Positions 9,814-19,068 of a DNA stretch of 21,720 bases are shown piece after piece. Origin of the DNA: Chara braunii (Eukaryota; Streptophyta; Charophyceae; Charales; Characeae). Numbering within the stretch: the stretch's first letter is position 1; every line of letters starts with the position of its first letter. The stretch spans positions 7,392,311-7,414,030 of the forward strand of contig BFEA01000005.1 in assembly GCA_003427395.1 (NCBI GenBank), read 5' to 3'. Both the position numbers and the translations under genes were made by a program. Under the pieces are notes generated by a model. The model did not search any database. It was not told the origin of the DNA and saw only the letters and a list, made by a program, of their open reading frames with translations.

Positions 9814-10140
9814 GTGGTACCTTTAGTTGACCAAGCTACTTGTGTATTCTGGCCGCCATTGCGGGACCCTCAGTCGCATGAAGATTACAAGGCTCTCTCC
9901 CGCGAGTATGAGAGCACCCTTCTTGTATCTGAGAGACTCAAATTCACCTCTTTCTGTCCTTCTCACTCTAAGTCTAGTCTATTGGTTCTGAGAGGAAGGC
10001 GGCATGTGGGATTGCAACCCGTAATCCGCGCCAAGGCCTCTGTGGGAGGTTTGCCCCACCGATTGCGGGAGCTCTGCCGGAACTCAGGAGGAGTTCTGGA
10101 GGCAGAGAACCAAAAGGTAATTTCCAGACTCCCTTTATAA
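9814..10140 (+). CDS. Short ORF upstream of the hairpin array, doubtful
   Basis: A 108-codon frame with no recognised domain. Its N-terminal half (DQATCVFWPPLRDPQSHEDY) has reasonable protein composition, while the C-terminal part is basic (RGRRHVGLQPVIRAK). It is the only frame of this size just upstream of the ten-hairpin array on the same strand, ending 239 bases before the first hairpin. If the region is transcribed, the array would lie in its 3' part. A 9-bp hairpin (10077-10099) sits inside the frame. It may equally be a chance opening. Confidence 0.2.
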   Translation: MVPLVDQATCVFWPPLRDPQSHEDYKALSREYESTLLVSERLKFTSFCPSHSKSSLLVLRGRRHVGLQPVIRAKASVGGLPHRLRELCRNSGGVLEAENQKVISRLPL

Positions 10141-10378
10141 ACCCAGTTATAACCCCTATTTATACATCTCTCTATGTATTGGCTGAGTGTATTGTATGCT
10201 GCCCTACTCTGACTTTGGTTTGACTTTCAGGATACAAATCAGACTAAGTAAAGGAGTGTATGTATAATGGCAGTTCAAGTTTTGTTTGTTTGTCTGAAAG
10301 CAGATTATAACAAGGGGTTGCATCAGGAGGAAGGTTGGGAGGAAGGCAGTCTTGCTTGTGTTTGAATGGTTCTTATAG

Positions 10379-11195
10379 GGTCAGGCATTGTTTCTTAGAT
10401 GAATGACCTGACTGCTGTGCTTTGTTTTGTTTTCTGAAGGGCCAAGCATTGTTTCTAAGACAAATGACTTGGTCGCTGTGTTTATTTAATTGTGCCAGAC
10501 ATTGTTCCTAAGATGAATGGCCTGACTGTTTATTTTGTGGGGTATCGATTGCTTAAACTTTGAGGACCAAACATTGTTTCTAAGATGAATGGTCTGGTCA
10601 CTGTTTATTTTGGTGTGGTTTCTGAACAGTCTCTGGGGATGACCCAAAGTACTCTGTTTTTTTTGTGCTGAGAAAAAAAGGGTTGAGCATTGTTTCTAAG
10701 ACAAATGACTTAACTCTTGGTTTGTTTTATTCTGAGGTAGGTCCAGGCCAAAGGACTAGACATTGTTTCTAAGACGAATGGTCTAAGTATGAAGCCGCAG
10801 ATTATAATGTGAAGAAAAAAATATGATTTTCTATAACTCTATATCTGTACGTTTATGAGAACAAGGCTAACCAGACATTGTTTCTAAGACGAATGGTCTG
10901 ACTATAGCCTTATCACAAATCATGAGAGTATAATTAAGAACTATAACTGAAGGTAACTTCGGCAGACTGAGCATTGTTTCTAAGACGAATGACTCAGTCC
11001 TATGCTAATTTTTGAAGATTAAGTTCAGAAAAATATATATAACTTGGCTATTTAAACAGTTCAGGGCGACTAAGCATTGTTTCTAAGACGAATGGCTTAG
11101 TCATATGCCCAATGAAGAGAAAAGTAGTTGTGCAACCTGTTCGTGTATAACTAAGAAAAAAAGTTAGCATTGTTTCTAAGATGAATGACCTAACT
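10379..11195 (+). repeat. Array of ten hairpins with invariant core and covarying stems
   Basis: Ten units share a near-invariant core. In each unit CATT, a 12-base segment GTTTCTAAGAYR and AATG follow one another; CATT pairs with AATG. CATT starts at 10386, 10447, 10500, 10572, 10688, 10761, 10876, 10972, 11075 and 11168. Outside the core each unit has a 4-7 bp stem, with one purine bulged on the 3' side. The stem sequence differs from unit to unit but stays complementary: GTCAGG/CCTGAC (1), GGCCAAG/CTTGGTC (2, one G-T), GGTTGAG/CTTAACT (5, two G-T), GACTGAG/CTCAGTC (8), GACTAAG/CTTAGTC (9), AGTTAG/CTAACT (10). Unit 4 has one mismatch, unit 6 an extra bulge, and unit 7 an added outer stem AAGGCTA/TAGCCTT. 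Unit 3 pairs poorly. Spacers of the first six units are T-rich (TGTTTATTTTG-like). This pattern is expected of repeated RNA stem-loops under selection. The family is not recognised. Confidence 0.9.
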
Positions 11196-11403
11196 CGATG
11201 TCCTATGTAAGCTGGGTATAAAGGGATAAATCGTTGAAAGACTATGAACTATTGTTTGCCAAAGGTGATTTGGGTTGGTGAGAGTACTTACCTTTGTGGT
11301 TTGACTTTGCCTGTGACTGAGTGAGATCACTATTTAATCTGAGTTTCAGTTTGACAGGTAATTGCTTTAGAGGCTCGCCACGTGCTAGAGCGATAAGAGT
11401 TAG

Positions 11404-11802
11404 ATTCAATTCCTGCATTTTTTGTGCTTATTTTTTTACTTAGATCAATTTTTGCATTTTCTGAGATCATTTATTATACTTGGGCTGATATAAATCTTAG
11501 TAAGTCACTTTCCCTACCGGAAGCGCTGCCGAAATTTCTGCAAATCCAAGGAGTTAGTCAACATTTGACCTTTCAAAGTTCAGTTTGTCTAACTTTTATA
11601 TACGACTTAGTAAAAATCTGGGAAGTCTCATTTTCTAAAGGGAGTGCTGCCAAAATTTTTGCTAATTCAAGGAGTTAGACAAAATTGGACTTTGGTAAGT
11701 TGAAGACTATTTTTGTTTTTATATTCGGGCTGATATAAATTTTGAAAAGACACTTTTCCTACAGGAAACGCTACCGAAATTTTCTCAGTTTATAGGAGTT
11801 AG
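11404..11802 (+). repeat. Three diverged tandem repeats, ~121 bp unit
   Basis: Three units end in the shared GGAGTTAG at 11550-11557, 11671-11678 and 11795-11802; an earlier GAGTTAG at 11397 may be the remnant of a fourth. Within each unit, a GACACTTT-like part, a small stem (TTTCC/GGAA, TTTCT/AGGGA or TTTCC/GGAAA) and a GCTGCCGAAATTT-like part occur in the same order. TTTGACAGGTAA occurs just before the array (11350) and just after it (about 11810). An 84-codon frame crosses part of the repeats but is not conserved between units, so the repeats look non-coding. Confidence 0.75.
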
Positions 11803-12771
11803 ATTATATTTTGACAGGTAACGATTCTGGTGATCCACCCTTGATAGGGGAGATTCTGCCATGATTCTACCTTTTCGTTAGACACTTGCTTAGAGGAAGG
11901 CTCATGCTTAGGTAAGTAGAACAAATTGTGGTAAGATCGTGGTGTGGGGATTAGTCTCCACGGACTTATAGGTTTAGTCTTGGGGATTGGCCTGTCTTGT
12001 GTAACAGGTCCTCTTGATCGTTTGATTCAGGATTTGGGATAGATTCATCTTGATCCTACGAGGATCACCTTCTGTTATCACTGATAACATGTTGGTTGCC
12101 GATTCGTCGGTTTACGATTCAACTCCAATTCACCCTGCCACTTAACCTAAAGGCTTTAGCCTGTGGTTTGATCTATTTCGTTGTGTTTTTACCCGGACTT
12201 TATTGAATGGCCATTTAACAAAAGTACTGAGTATTTATTTCGGGGAGTTGCACAAAAGTGAGGTTTGTATGGCTAAAGCAAGGGGTATGGGCATAGAGAA
12301 TGGTTGAAGTTGACCCCATGTAGTGCGTGAACTTTTGTTGGATCTTTGATGTGATTGCAGGTATGTTTGTGGTTCGGACTCTGGATTTGATTGTCTGCGA
12401 TCACATACATATATATGGCTGAGAGGAATCCCATTGTGACTGTGAGAAGTGATCGTCCTATATTAATAACCCTTATTTATATATGCATATATATATGCTC
12501 TAAGTGTTCGCGCGACCTATTGTGACCGTGCGTAAGGGTTAAACAAATTTTGTTTTTGAGAGAAACGAGAGATCCCCTTTTATGCTTTGCTTTTCAGAGT
12601 TTATGGTTGGACGTTGTAGTCCGTGGCAGCCGTCAAAGTCAAAACCCTTGACTTATCTCCAGACCCTAGATGATGGAGTTGGTCTCCATGACAATAAGAG
12701 ACGATTGCCACTACATATATGAACCTGTGTATCACCCACTCTCTGCAGGGTGCAGAAGAGGATGTGGTTCT
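11803..12771. other. Gene-free stretch with a string of tight hairpins
   Basis: Four stem-loops follow one another within about 170 bases: GTGGGGA-TTAG-TCTCCAC (11944-11961, one G-T pair), TGATCC-TACGA-GGATCA (12051-12067), TGTTATC-ACT-GATAACA (12073-12089) and CCGA-TTCG-TCGG (12099-12110). The last three are separated by only 5 and 9 bases. The rest (12111-12771) has an ATATATGCATATAT palindrome near 12480 and no convincing frame. Confidence 0.4.
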
Positions 12772-13016
12772 CAACCGCGCTTGGCGGTTGTCCAACGTCG
12801 AGAGATTAACCCTCAAGGCGCGCGTCAACCGACACTTGAGTGTCGAATGCGACCCTCGAGATTAACGAGGACCGCATGAGTATGGGTACTACATAGTACG
12901 CCATCATTGCGACCGCTTGTGTATGCTTGCATTGCGAGTCGATATGAGTAGGCCCTGCGTCCGCACGGTTTTATACTAAGTCTCGTGCGTGACGCCTATC
13001 CGATTTCCGCATCGGA
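12772..13016. other. Second string of short perfect hairpins
   Basis: Stems in order: CAACCGC/GCGGTTG (12772-12790), CGACACT-TG-AGTGTCG (12830-12845), CCTCG/CGAGG (near 12853), GTACT/AGTAC (near 12888), CGCACG/CGTGCG (near 12962-12989) and TCCGAT/ATCGGA (12999-13016). All are perfect, and most have loops under 8 bases. No protein frame spans them and no known structured RNA is recognised. Short frames on both strands here are probably shadows. Confidence 0.4.
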
Positions 13017-13566
13017 GAGTTGTGAGATGGTTACTAAGGGACTAGGAGTGTTGTCGCGTTGTCTGTGCAATGTCGTTATGTATATGTATATGTACGTATA
13101 TATGTGAGTTTTATTTTTATGTTCTTTAGAGTGGTGTGCGGGTGGTGTGTGGGATGCGTCCTAGTCGACCGACACCGGACCGCGCTTGGGACTTCAGCCC
13201 CCCAAGATGTCGGTTCGCGTGCGGGTCTGATAGAGGCGTATTACCGCGCGTACTCCCTATGCTACAGCGAACGAGAAACGCCATCGGCTGGTCCACCTCT
13301 GCGATTGCAACTGATCAGTTTTCGTATTGTGAACTGGTAGCTCGACGGGGATACGCCCACCGAAGGGAGGTGACTCGTGCCTCGCGTAGGCCCTGTCCTG
13401 TCGTAGGGGCTCACGAGAGGTATGGTTGGCGCACTCGGTCGGAGCGGCTTGCGAAAGCTCCATGTATAATTCACGACGAGGATTTAGACCAACTCCTGCG
13501 TGACGTGGCCTGAAGGGTCCCGCGCTGCCTTGTGCGGTGCCAGACCGATGCGCTTGACAACGCACG
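13017..13566. other. GC-rich stretch with overlapping frames, no firm gene
   Basis: A 125-codon plus-strand frame (13136-13513) ends in a plausible acidic tail (DEDLDQLLRDVA). It is overlapped by other frames of similar length on both strands, and no motif is seen. The minus-strand frames that run into the (CA)n tract are artefacts of the repeat. Confidence 0.3.
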
Positions 13567-13571
13567 CACAA

Positions 13572-13612
<41 letters not shown>

Positions 13613-13613
13613 A

Positions 13614-13645
<32 letters not shown>
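13567..13645 (+). repeat. (CA)n microsatellite with CATA interruptions
   Basis: About 79 bases of CA dinucleotide with a few CATA variants. On the minus strand it reads (TG)n and lies about 300 bases downstream of the stop of the retroelement reverse transcriptase. N-terminal-endonuclease Penelope-like elements are reported to favour microsatellites, so this may be the element's 3' target. Confidence 0.97.
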
Positions 13646-13946
13646 TGTGGTGAGATAACATATGCAAGCAATCAGAGATCGACTTGCACGATGAAGGAGA
13701 GATTGATACGCACGACCAATGATCGTAGTCCAAATGTAATTCGACACAACATGTATTGAGAGTAGTAACATAGACCCAAGATGACCGCAAAAACAGACTC
13801 GAGAATCACTACAATCTTCCTCCCTTAGGTGCTAGCCCAAATTCTACCACACCTTCGTCTAACCCGTTCCGGGGCAACCCCCGTCACCATGCCGTGAAAA
13901 GAGAACAGGAACAACAAAGGAACTGATATTAATAGTCTAGAATTAC
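13646..13946 (-). other. Probable 3' non-coding part of the Penelope-like element
   Basis: On the minus strand this lies between the stop of the reverse transcriptase frame (ELLDVR-stop at 13947) and the (TG)n tract. It has no open frame of note. Its extent as 3' UTR is inferred from position only. Confidence 0.4.
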
Positions 13947-15838
13947 CTACCTAACATCTAGTAACTCCGCCATGAACTGCCACATCTCGTCCCGCATCTG
14001 GGCAAAATTTTGGACCGTTGTCTCAAAGAAAGTGTCCGAAAATCTCTTGGTCCAGTATTCCAATCTTAGGGTCAAGATCTGTTTCAGGATACTTCTCTGT
14101 ACCGAAGTGTTTCTGTCAATCCGATGCAGCCACCCTGTTATGGAGGCCAATTTCTGCTTCCGGCTAGATCATGAGTGATAGTCATGCCCTGTCCTGAAAA
14201 TAATGTCTTATGTAGACCATAAAGTCTCCTTATTTTTTGTCCATTGTATAACACCCAGGTACGGGAACTGTGACCTGACTTCCATTTTACAACCAAGGAA
14301 TCCCAGGTCTCAGTCCTTGCATCGGTTCGTTTGAGAGGTAGTGCTTCCGAATAGCATCTCTGAAACTTTTTCCGAATCTTGTTCACTTTTCCGATGAAAT
14401 TCGGATTTCCTTGCTGGTAAGCCAAGAACAAGGAAACCTTATCCATAAGCTTGACTCCGTACAACAATTTTGAGTCGCTTCCCAAAGTGGTCAAAAACTG
14501 CCACCCGACATGCATACACATAATGCAGGCCGGGGGTGGGCTCGTGGATTTCCCCATAGGGATTCCAAAAACTTGTTTAAGCAAAACATCAGACACTCTA
14601 GTGTAAGTATGCAACAACTCGAACTGCAGAAAACTCCTAATCTGTGTCAACTCAATCGACCACCACCCTCCTCTTGCTTTCTTCCCAAATGTAGCCCCTC
14701 TTCCTATAGGATTGACCTTAATGGTCGATTTATCCTGAAAGCATTCTAGAATTCAATTAAGAGCCCTACGGATATCATTGCGGGGAAGTCTGTTAAACAT
14801 ATCCTTGATATCATAGGAGACTGCCATCACTATGCAATCCGTACACGCACGATGCAACTGCGAATTGGCTACTTTCAATCGTCCAGTCAACTCGCCGATG
14901 AATGGTAAGTTAAAATGACAATGTTGTGGAAGAGAAGACAAAAGTAAGTTCAACGCCCTAACTACTTTCCTACATATCTTGATGATAGGTTCACAATAGG
15001 TTGGGCATATTGGTCAGAATCGTGCAAAATCCTTGTGTTTCGGTAGTACATAGGAACATCCTACCTTTCCTTTCACATCCCATTTACCCAACCTATCTAG
15101 GCCAAGTTGCTTGAACTTTGCCCTTGCTCTTGTCCAGGTTCATGTTTCATTCTAGTGATTGATACATACCCTAAGCTTCTCACGGACAAACGCCCCCATC
15201 GCCTCACAGTATAGCTTCAGACATATCAGCACAATCTACCCTGCATTTCGATCTACTGGCGAGAAAACCAAGTCAGGAAACTTGTTTTTCAACTTCAACA
15301 CCTCATCTATAGACATCTCTCTGAAGTCTTTGCTATCGCAATTAAATTTATCTATGCAACTTAGTGTTTCTTCCACACAAATCAGTATAGGATGATCACG
15401 ACCAGGTTTCCGCTTTGCAAAAGAGTCAGAAATTTTCTGAGGCAAGATTTCTGCTCGAAAATCTTGTCAAGCCCTGGGGACATTCTTCCCATTGTGCATT
15501 CCCTCGGGTATCCCTTGTACTTCCCATAGCCGACATCTTACATGGTCCTCAATACGGGGCAAATCATACCTTGAGCAAGTGCCGACCTTCACTTCTTGAG
15601 AGGCAGCCTTACGATGGTTGCAAAGGATATCAGCAATAGTTAGGTTTTTTGTCCACACTGTCCTGACTTTCTTAGTAAAGATGTCCATAAAAGCAGTAGG
15701 AAACACCATATTCACAATCTTAGAATCACACAATCTCCGAACCCCCGCTAAACCGATCCTATCGTTATACCGCACGAACTTAGCTCCAAGATTAAAAACA
15801 TAACCCTTCCCAACATTATCAAACAAAACACGTTTCAA
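13947..15838 (-). pseudogene. Penelope-like reverse transcriptase, frameshifted
   Basis: A decayed retroelement RT, read leftward in several phases. Frames in coding order: 15838-15467 (a pre-RT domain with spaced cysteines, GTCSRYDLP...HVRCRLWEV), 15445-15236 (ending LVFSPVDRNAG, the RT1-type motif of Penelope RTs), 14953-14753 (motif A, YDIKDMFNRLP), 14650-14138 (motif B, GIPMGKSTSP, then LMDKVSLF at the motif C position) and 14150-13947 (thumb-like LHRIDRNTS...). Penelope RTs copy RNA at a nicked chromosomal target. No GIY-YIG domain follows the RT; the endonuclease lies upstream, as in the permuted Chlamys/Naiad-type clade. Motif C has Lys where the second catalytic Asp is expected. Together with the frameshifts, this copy is dead. 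Plus-strand frames here are shadows. Confidence 0.85.
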
Positions 15839-15976
15839 AAATTATCTCGTAGTTTTCTTACTGAACTTTCTTATGGCTTACAACAAATCAATAAGGAAAC
15901 AAAGGTCACATTTCATTTGCAGAAGAGATAATCATTTAATAGGTTGTTTTAAGATAGAAACGAGAAATGAGTGATG

Positions 15977-16421
15977 TCACTGATGTGGTTTGTTGTGTTT
16001 CCGCCAACGTTTCAAATATACAAGTCGGATTTCACCTCCTTTCTTGATTTTCTCTTTGCACCTTCGAAATTTCACCTTCTCCCCTCTCACATCTTCATCT
16101 GAATGCTCGAATACACGTTTCACTTTCTTCCATCTATCGGCTAAACGTTACCTCCATCTGACTTCAGACAGATGCTACGATGACCAGTCTCCTCCTGGTT
16201 ATATAAAGTTTGCAGAACTTTGACAGATGTAGAACTACAAGTAGAGGTAGAACACCCCTCTACCTCGACTCCCACTCAAATTACTTTCGCTCGATCCACA
16301 TAAGAGTATCTTGCACTCCGCTGCTTCCTACCCGATTTTCTTTTCTTCACATACTTGCGTTCCCGTTTACCCCGTTATTTCTTTCGCGATTATCCGTTGC
16401 TCACCTTCTTGTTTTCGATCA
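15977..16421 (-). pseudogene. Penelope-like element, basic linker between endonuclease and RT
   Basis: This joins the endonuclease end to the pre-RT domain. Translating by eye, one phase gives a very basic stretch (RKYVKKRKSGRKQRSARYSY) at about 16390-16300 and runs, with one stop, to about 16160. Another phase runs 16147-15977 (RLADRWKKVKRVFEHSDEDV, then further Lys/Arg-rich sequence ending KRWRKHNKPHQ-stop). The charge fits a nucleic-acid-binding linker. Phase changes and stops show decay. The CxC motif reported for this clade cannot be placed with certainty. Confidence 0.6.
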
Positions 16422-16582
16422 ACGAGCATTCAAACTTGGTGACCAGGTACAAACGAGTAACTCTTTTATGCTAAGCAGCGCATCCTCTTGTTCTTTCAAC
16501 ACCGGGATCAGTACGTAGTTATGGCTTCAAAACTCCTTAAGCCATCTGTGAAAGTGTGATGACCTGCAATCTATATTTACAC
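16422..16582 (-). pseudogene. GIY-YIG endonuclease, C-terminal half
   Basis: Read on the minus strand: IDCRSSHFHRWLKEF, one in-frame stop, then SHNYVLIPVL and IKELLVCTWSPSLN. This has the layout of the second half of a GIY-YIG nuclease: an Arg/His helix, a hydrophobic strand, then a helix with Glu ending in Pro-x-Leu-Asn. It is directly followed (lower coordinates) by the basic linker. It begins at T7 (16583-16589), where foreign DNA separates it from its first half at 20352-20646. The match to family architecture is from knowledge of GIY-YIG domains; no alignment was run. Confidence 0.7.
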
Positions 16583-16951
16583 TTTTTTTATATCCACGGG
16601 ATGACTATTAGTGAGGGTGATAAGAGCATCCTCCAATAATAGGCTCCCTGTTATAGATGGCTCCAATCTTATTGGTGGGGAGCTGCACCAGTTGGAAACC
16701 GGGTCCAACATCCCAAATGACAAAGGCGGAGCAAGTTGCAAGTTGTGAACGACAAACAACATTGATTACCCTCAGACGAGGGGATTGACTGCCCATCAGA
16801 TCGAGATGGTGCACTAACCTTTTCCTGGAAGCAGCTCAATCAATCCTGTGGCCAGCTACCTACCAAACCCTAATGAAGGAGAATCCTCAGACCCCTCCAA
16901 TCCAGAGAGACACCCTACCCACCCTCCTATCTCATCCACTCATCTGGTCTT

Positions 16952-17120
16952 AATTACTGTATCTAATTTTCAAAGCCATACCCGCGCATGTCAAGCGATA
17001 ATCAACAAATTTCGAAAATGCGGGCATCAAGTTTCAATTACTGTATCTGATTTTGAAATTGAAAGCCATACCCTCCCGTCTCAAACGTTGACCAAAAGTT
17101 TTGCAAAATATGGGCGGGCA
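16952..17120 (+). repeat. Two diverged ~84-bp direct repeats
   Basis: Copies at 16952-17035 and 17036-17120 share AATTACTGTATCTRATTTT, AAAGCCATACCC and GCRGGCA-like endings in the same order. The offset of 84 keeps frame, so a 101-codon plus-strand frame across them shows a repeated peptide pattern (SNFQSHT / SDFEIESHT). This frame has no other sign of being a gene. Confidence 0.7.
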
Positions 17121-17153
17121 CAACATGCTGTGGGGATCGCGCCACTAGCGTAA

Positions 17154-17969
17154 GACTATCGTTGTTCCACCAGTGGGAAAAGCCAATCATATAGCATCAG
17201 AATGCACTCCCCTTTAGCCAATTGTTTGGTGTTGTTGTTGTTGTTATTTGCACATATCTGGGGACAACAGAGTCATCATAACAACACGAACCGCCCCATG
17301 AATTCTTATCTTACTTCTATCAATCTTTTATCATTGAAGTCTGATGCCGGGTAGTAACACCATAGTTGCATGCCTTACACCCTCCCCTGGTGCAAACATC
17401 GTTGTTGTCGACTGGACATCCGATGACACCCACTCCAAAAATGCTGGGGTGGTATGTCAACATCTACCATCCCGACTATTTATCATGAGGGGAGGACAAG
17501 AGGACTTCAACGGTTCAACCCCACCCAAACCCTTATTTTATTATTTCATTACATGATCTCCTGTCATTTACACGAAAAGGATAAAAATACACTGTCATCA
17601 CTTCCATGCACCGAGAGAGAGGGGTAGTGGCGATTGTCAAACACCCTAGGCCTCACACACAAACTGTACCTACTTCGTGCATCGTCAGGAGTGGGGGGGG
17701 GGATATTCACCCTAGAGATGACACATCTCTCCCCCTTGTTGCAGCTCCCTATCCAATCCCTACTCTCGTCCTCCCATCACCGCAAACCCCATTTATTAAG
17801 CCCCGATGTGGCCTATCGCCTCCCATCCTCCCAGGTACAACTGGCAGGCAAGCACAAAAAAGAACCTTGCTCACTCTATTTCCGGGTTTACTGGCAATCA
17901 TCACTTCATCCTCGAGCAGAGGCAGGAGGCAGGGGAAAAGCAACATAGGCATCTCCATCAGCGAGCTCC
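17154..17969. other. Interior of the insertion, no gene recognised
   Basis: Frames on both strands (for example 17606-18139 plus and 17749-18003 minus) overlap and show no motif. A G8 run lies near 17694-17701. Nothing in this stretch identifies the class of the carrier element. Confidence 0.3.
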
Positions 17970-18547
17970 TCATAAAATGTGAAACAATTGCACATCCTCC
18001 CATGGTGTTGTATTACCTTCGTGTTGTGCCTTATCATCAGCACACTGTACCTCCTCCTTGCACTGCGTATCGTCCATCGCGCGCTGATTCATCTCACCCG
18101 CTCCTGCCCCCAACTTCACAAAGAGGGAGTTGTGGATAGCCCCCAAATCGTTAATCATCACCACACCAGCCAACAACTTCCCTTGGAAACGTTGTGACTG
18201 TACAAGAGCTACCTCGAGCATTACGGTCTCGCCAAGGCTTTGTAGATATTGACTTTGTTGCTGGTTACAGAGGTGGCAGCGTCGAGGTGTATCTTCAACG
18301 CCCCCTCGATCAATATCTCCGGCAACCTCGTCTCGTTGGATGCCTCCCTCCTCCTCATCTTTGTCGTTTCCAAATAGCACAGGTTGGGCGCACGTCAATG
18401 CCGGTCCCGTGAACGTGACCGGTCGGTCAGGGGGGCCGAATTCTGTGAACGACAGTTCACAGGGTTTCCGCCCACGCGGAGGCCAGGACGGTCGGGATCA
18501 GGGCGGGAGGGGGGTGGTGCTGCGGCCTTCTACACCCCCGTGCCTTC

Positions 18548-18571
18548 AAAAAAAAAAAAAAAAAAAAAAAA
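18548..18571 (+). repeat. A24 homopolymer
   Basis: A run of 24 A inside the hAT-like element, preceded by a G- and C-rich stretch. It could be the tail of an older retroposed sequence caught in the element. No second boundary or target duplication is seen to support that. Confidence 0.9.
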
Positions 18572-18691
18572 CAGAATGGGGTGTGTGTGAAAAAAATAAT
18601 AATAAATTTTTTGGGGAGTGGAGGTGGGTGGGGGTTGGCGCAGGCCCGCAGGGCCCTAGCAGAGAAGAGAAGCGGGGGAAAAAAAAATAAT

Positions 18692-18734
<43 letters not shown>
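18692..18734 (+). repeat. (CT)n microsatellite
   Basis: A CT dinucleotide tract of about 43 bases with one TA interruption, inside the hAT-like element. Confidence 0.95.
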
Positions 18735-18940
18735 GAGACGGACCCGTTGAGGTTGGTGCTTTATTGCACCACGGAATAACCTACAAAATAACAAACGAAA
18801 ATGCTTATTTTGGCTGGTTGTATTTTTTTTTCCGTTTTTAATAAAAAATATATATATATATTATTCGTGAATTTGTTTTTTTGAAAAAAATATGGGGGGT
18901 TACTCTCCGATGACCCCCACCCTCCTATAAAAAACACACA

Positions 18941-18975
18941 CCCCCCCCCCCCAAAAAAAAAAAAAAAAAAAAAAA
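18941..18975 (+). repeat. C12 followed by A23
   Basis: Adjacent homopolymers of 12 C and 23 A inside the hAT-like element. Frames that pass through them (poly-Phe and poly-Gly on the minus strand) are artefacts. Confidence 0.95.
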
Positions 18976-18985
18976 CAAACCCGCT

Positions 18986-19068
18986 CTCTGTGAACTCCAT
19001 GAACTCCCATGTTGTGAACTCCGTGAACTCCATGACCAATTTCCGTCCACAAACCCCGTGAACGGTGA
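18986..19068 (+). repeat. Subterminal GTGAAC repeat cluster of the hAT-like element
   Basis: A cluster of related 8-12 base units: TGTGAACTCC, ATGAACTCC, TGTGAACTCC, GTGAACTCC, then CGTGAACGGTGAACGG closer to the terminus. Such subterminal motifs are usually transposase-binding sites in hAT elements. The mirror-image cluster at the left end is shorter. Confidence 0.65.

Noticed and set aside
10379-11195. CRISPR array or transposase subterminal repeats as explanation of the ten-unit array
   Set aside because: Spacers are unequal and partly homologous, the host is eukaryotic, and fixed binding motifs would not explain complementary changes in the outer stems.
11350-11425. Possible tRNA or SINE head: GATTCAATTCC resembling a Pol III B box, followed by T6
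   Set aside because: No acceptor, D or T stem forms around it and no good A box is found at the right distance.
13257-13790. Minus- and plus-strand frames through the (CA)n tract
   Set aside because: Their length comes from the stop-free dinucleotide repeat; the Cys-Val and Thr-His runs are not protein sequence.
18546-18960. Frames with poly-Phe, poly-Lys and poly-Gly runs near the homopolymers
   Set aside because: They are produced by A24, C12A23 and CT tracts in the hAT-like element.
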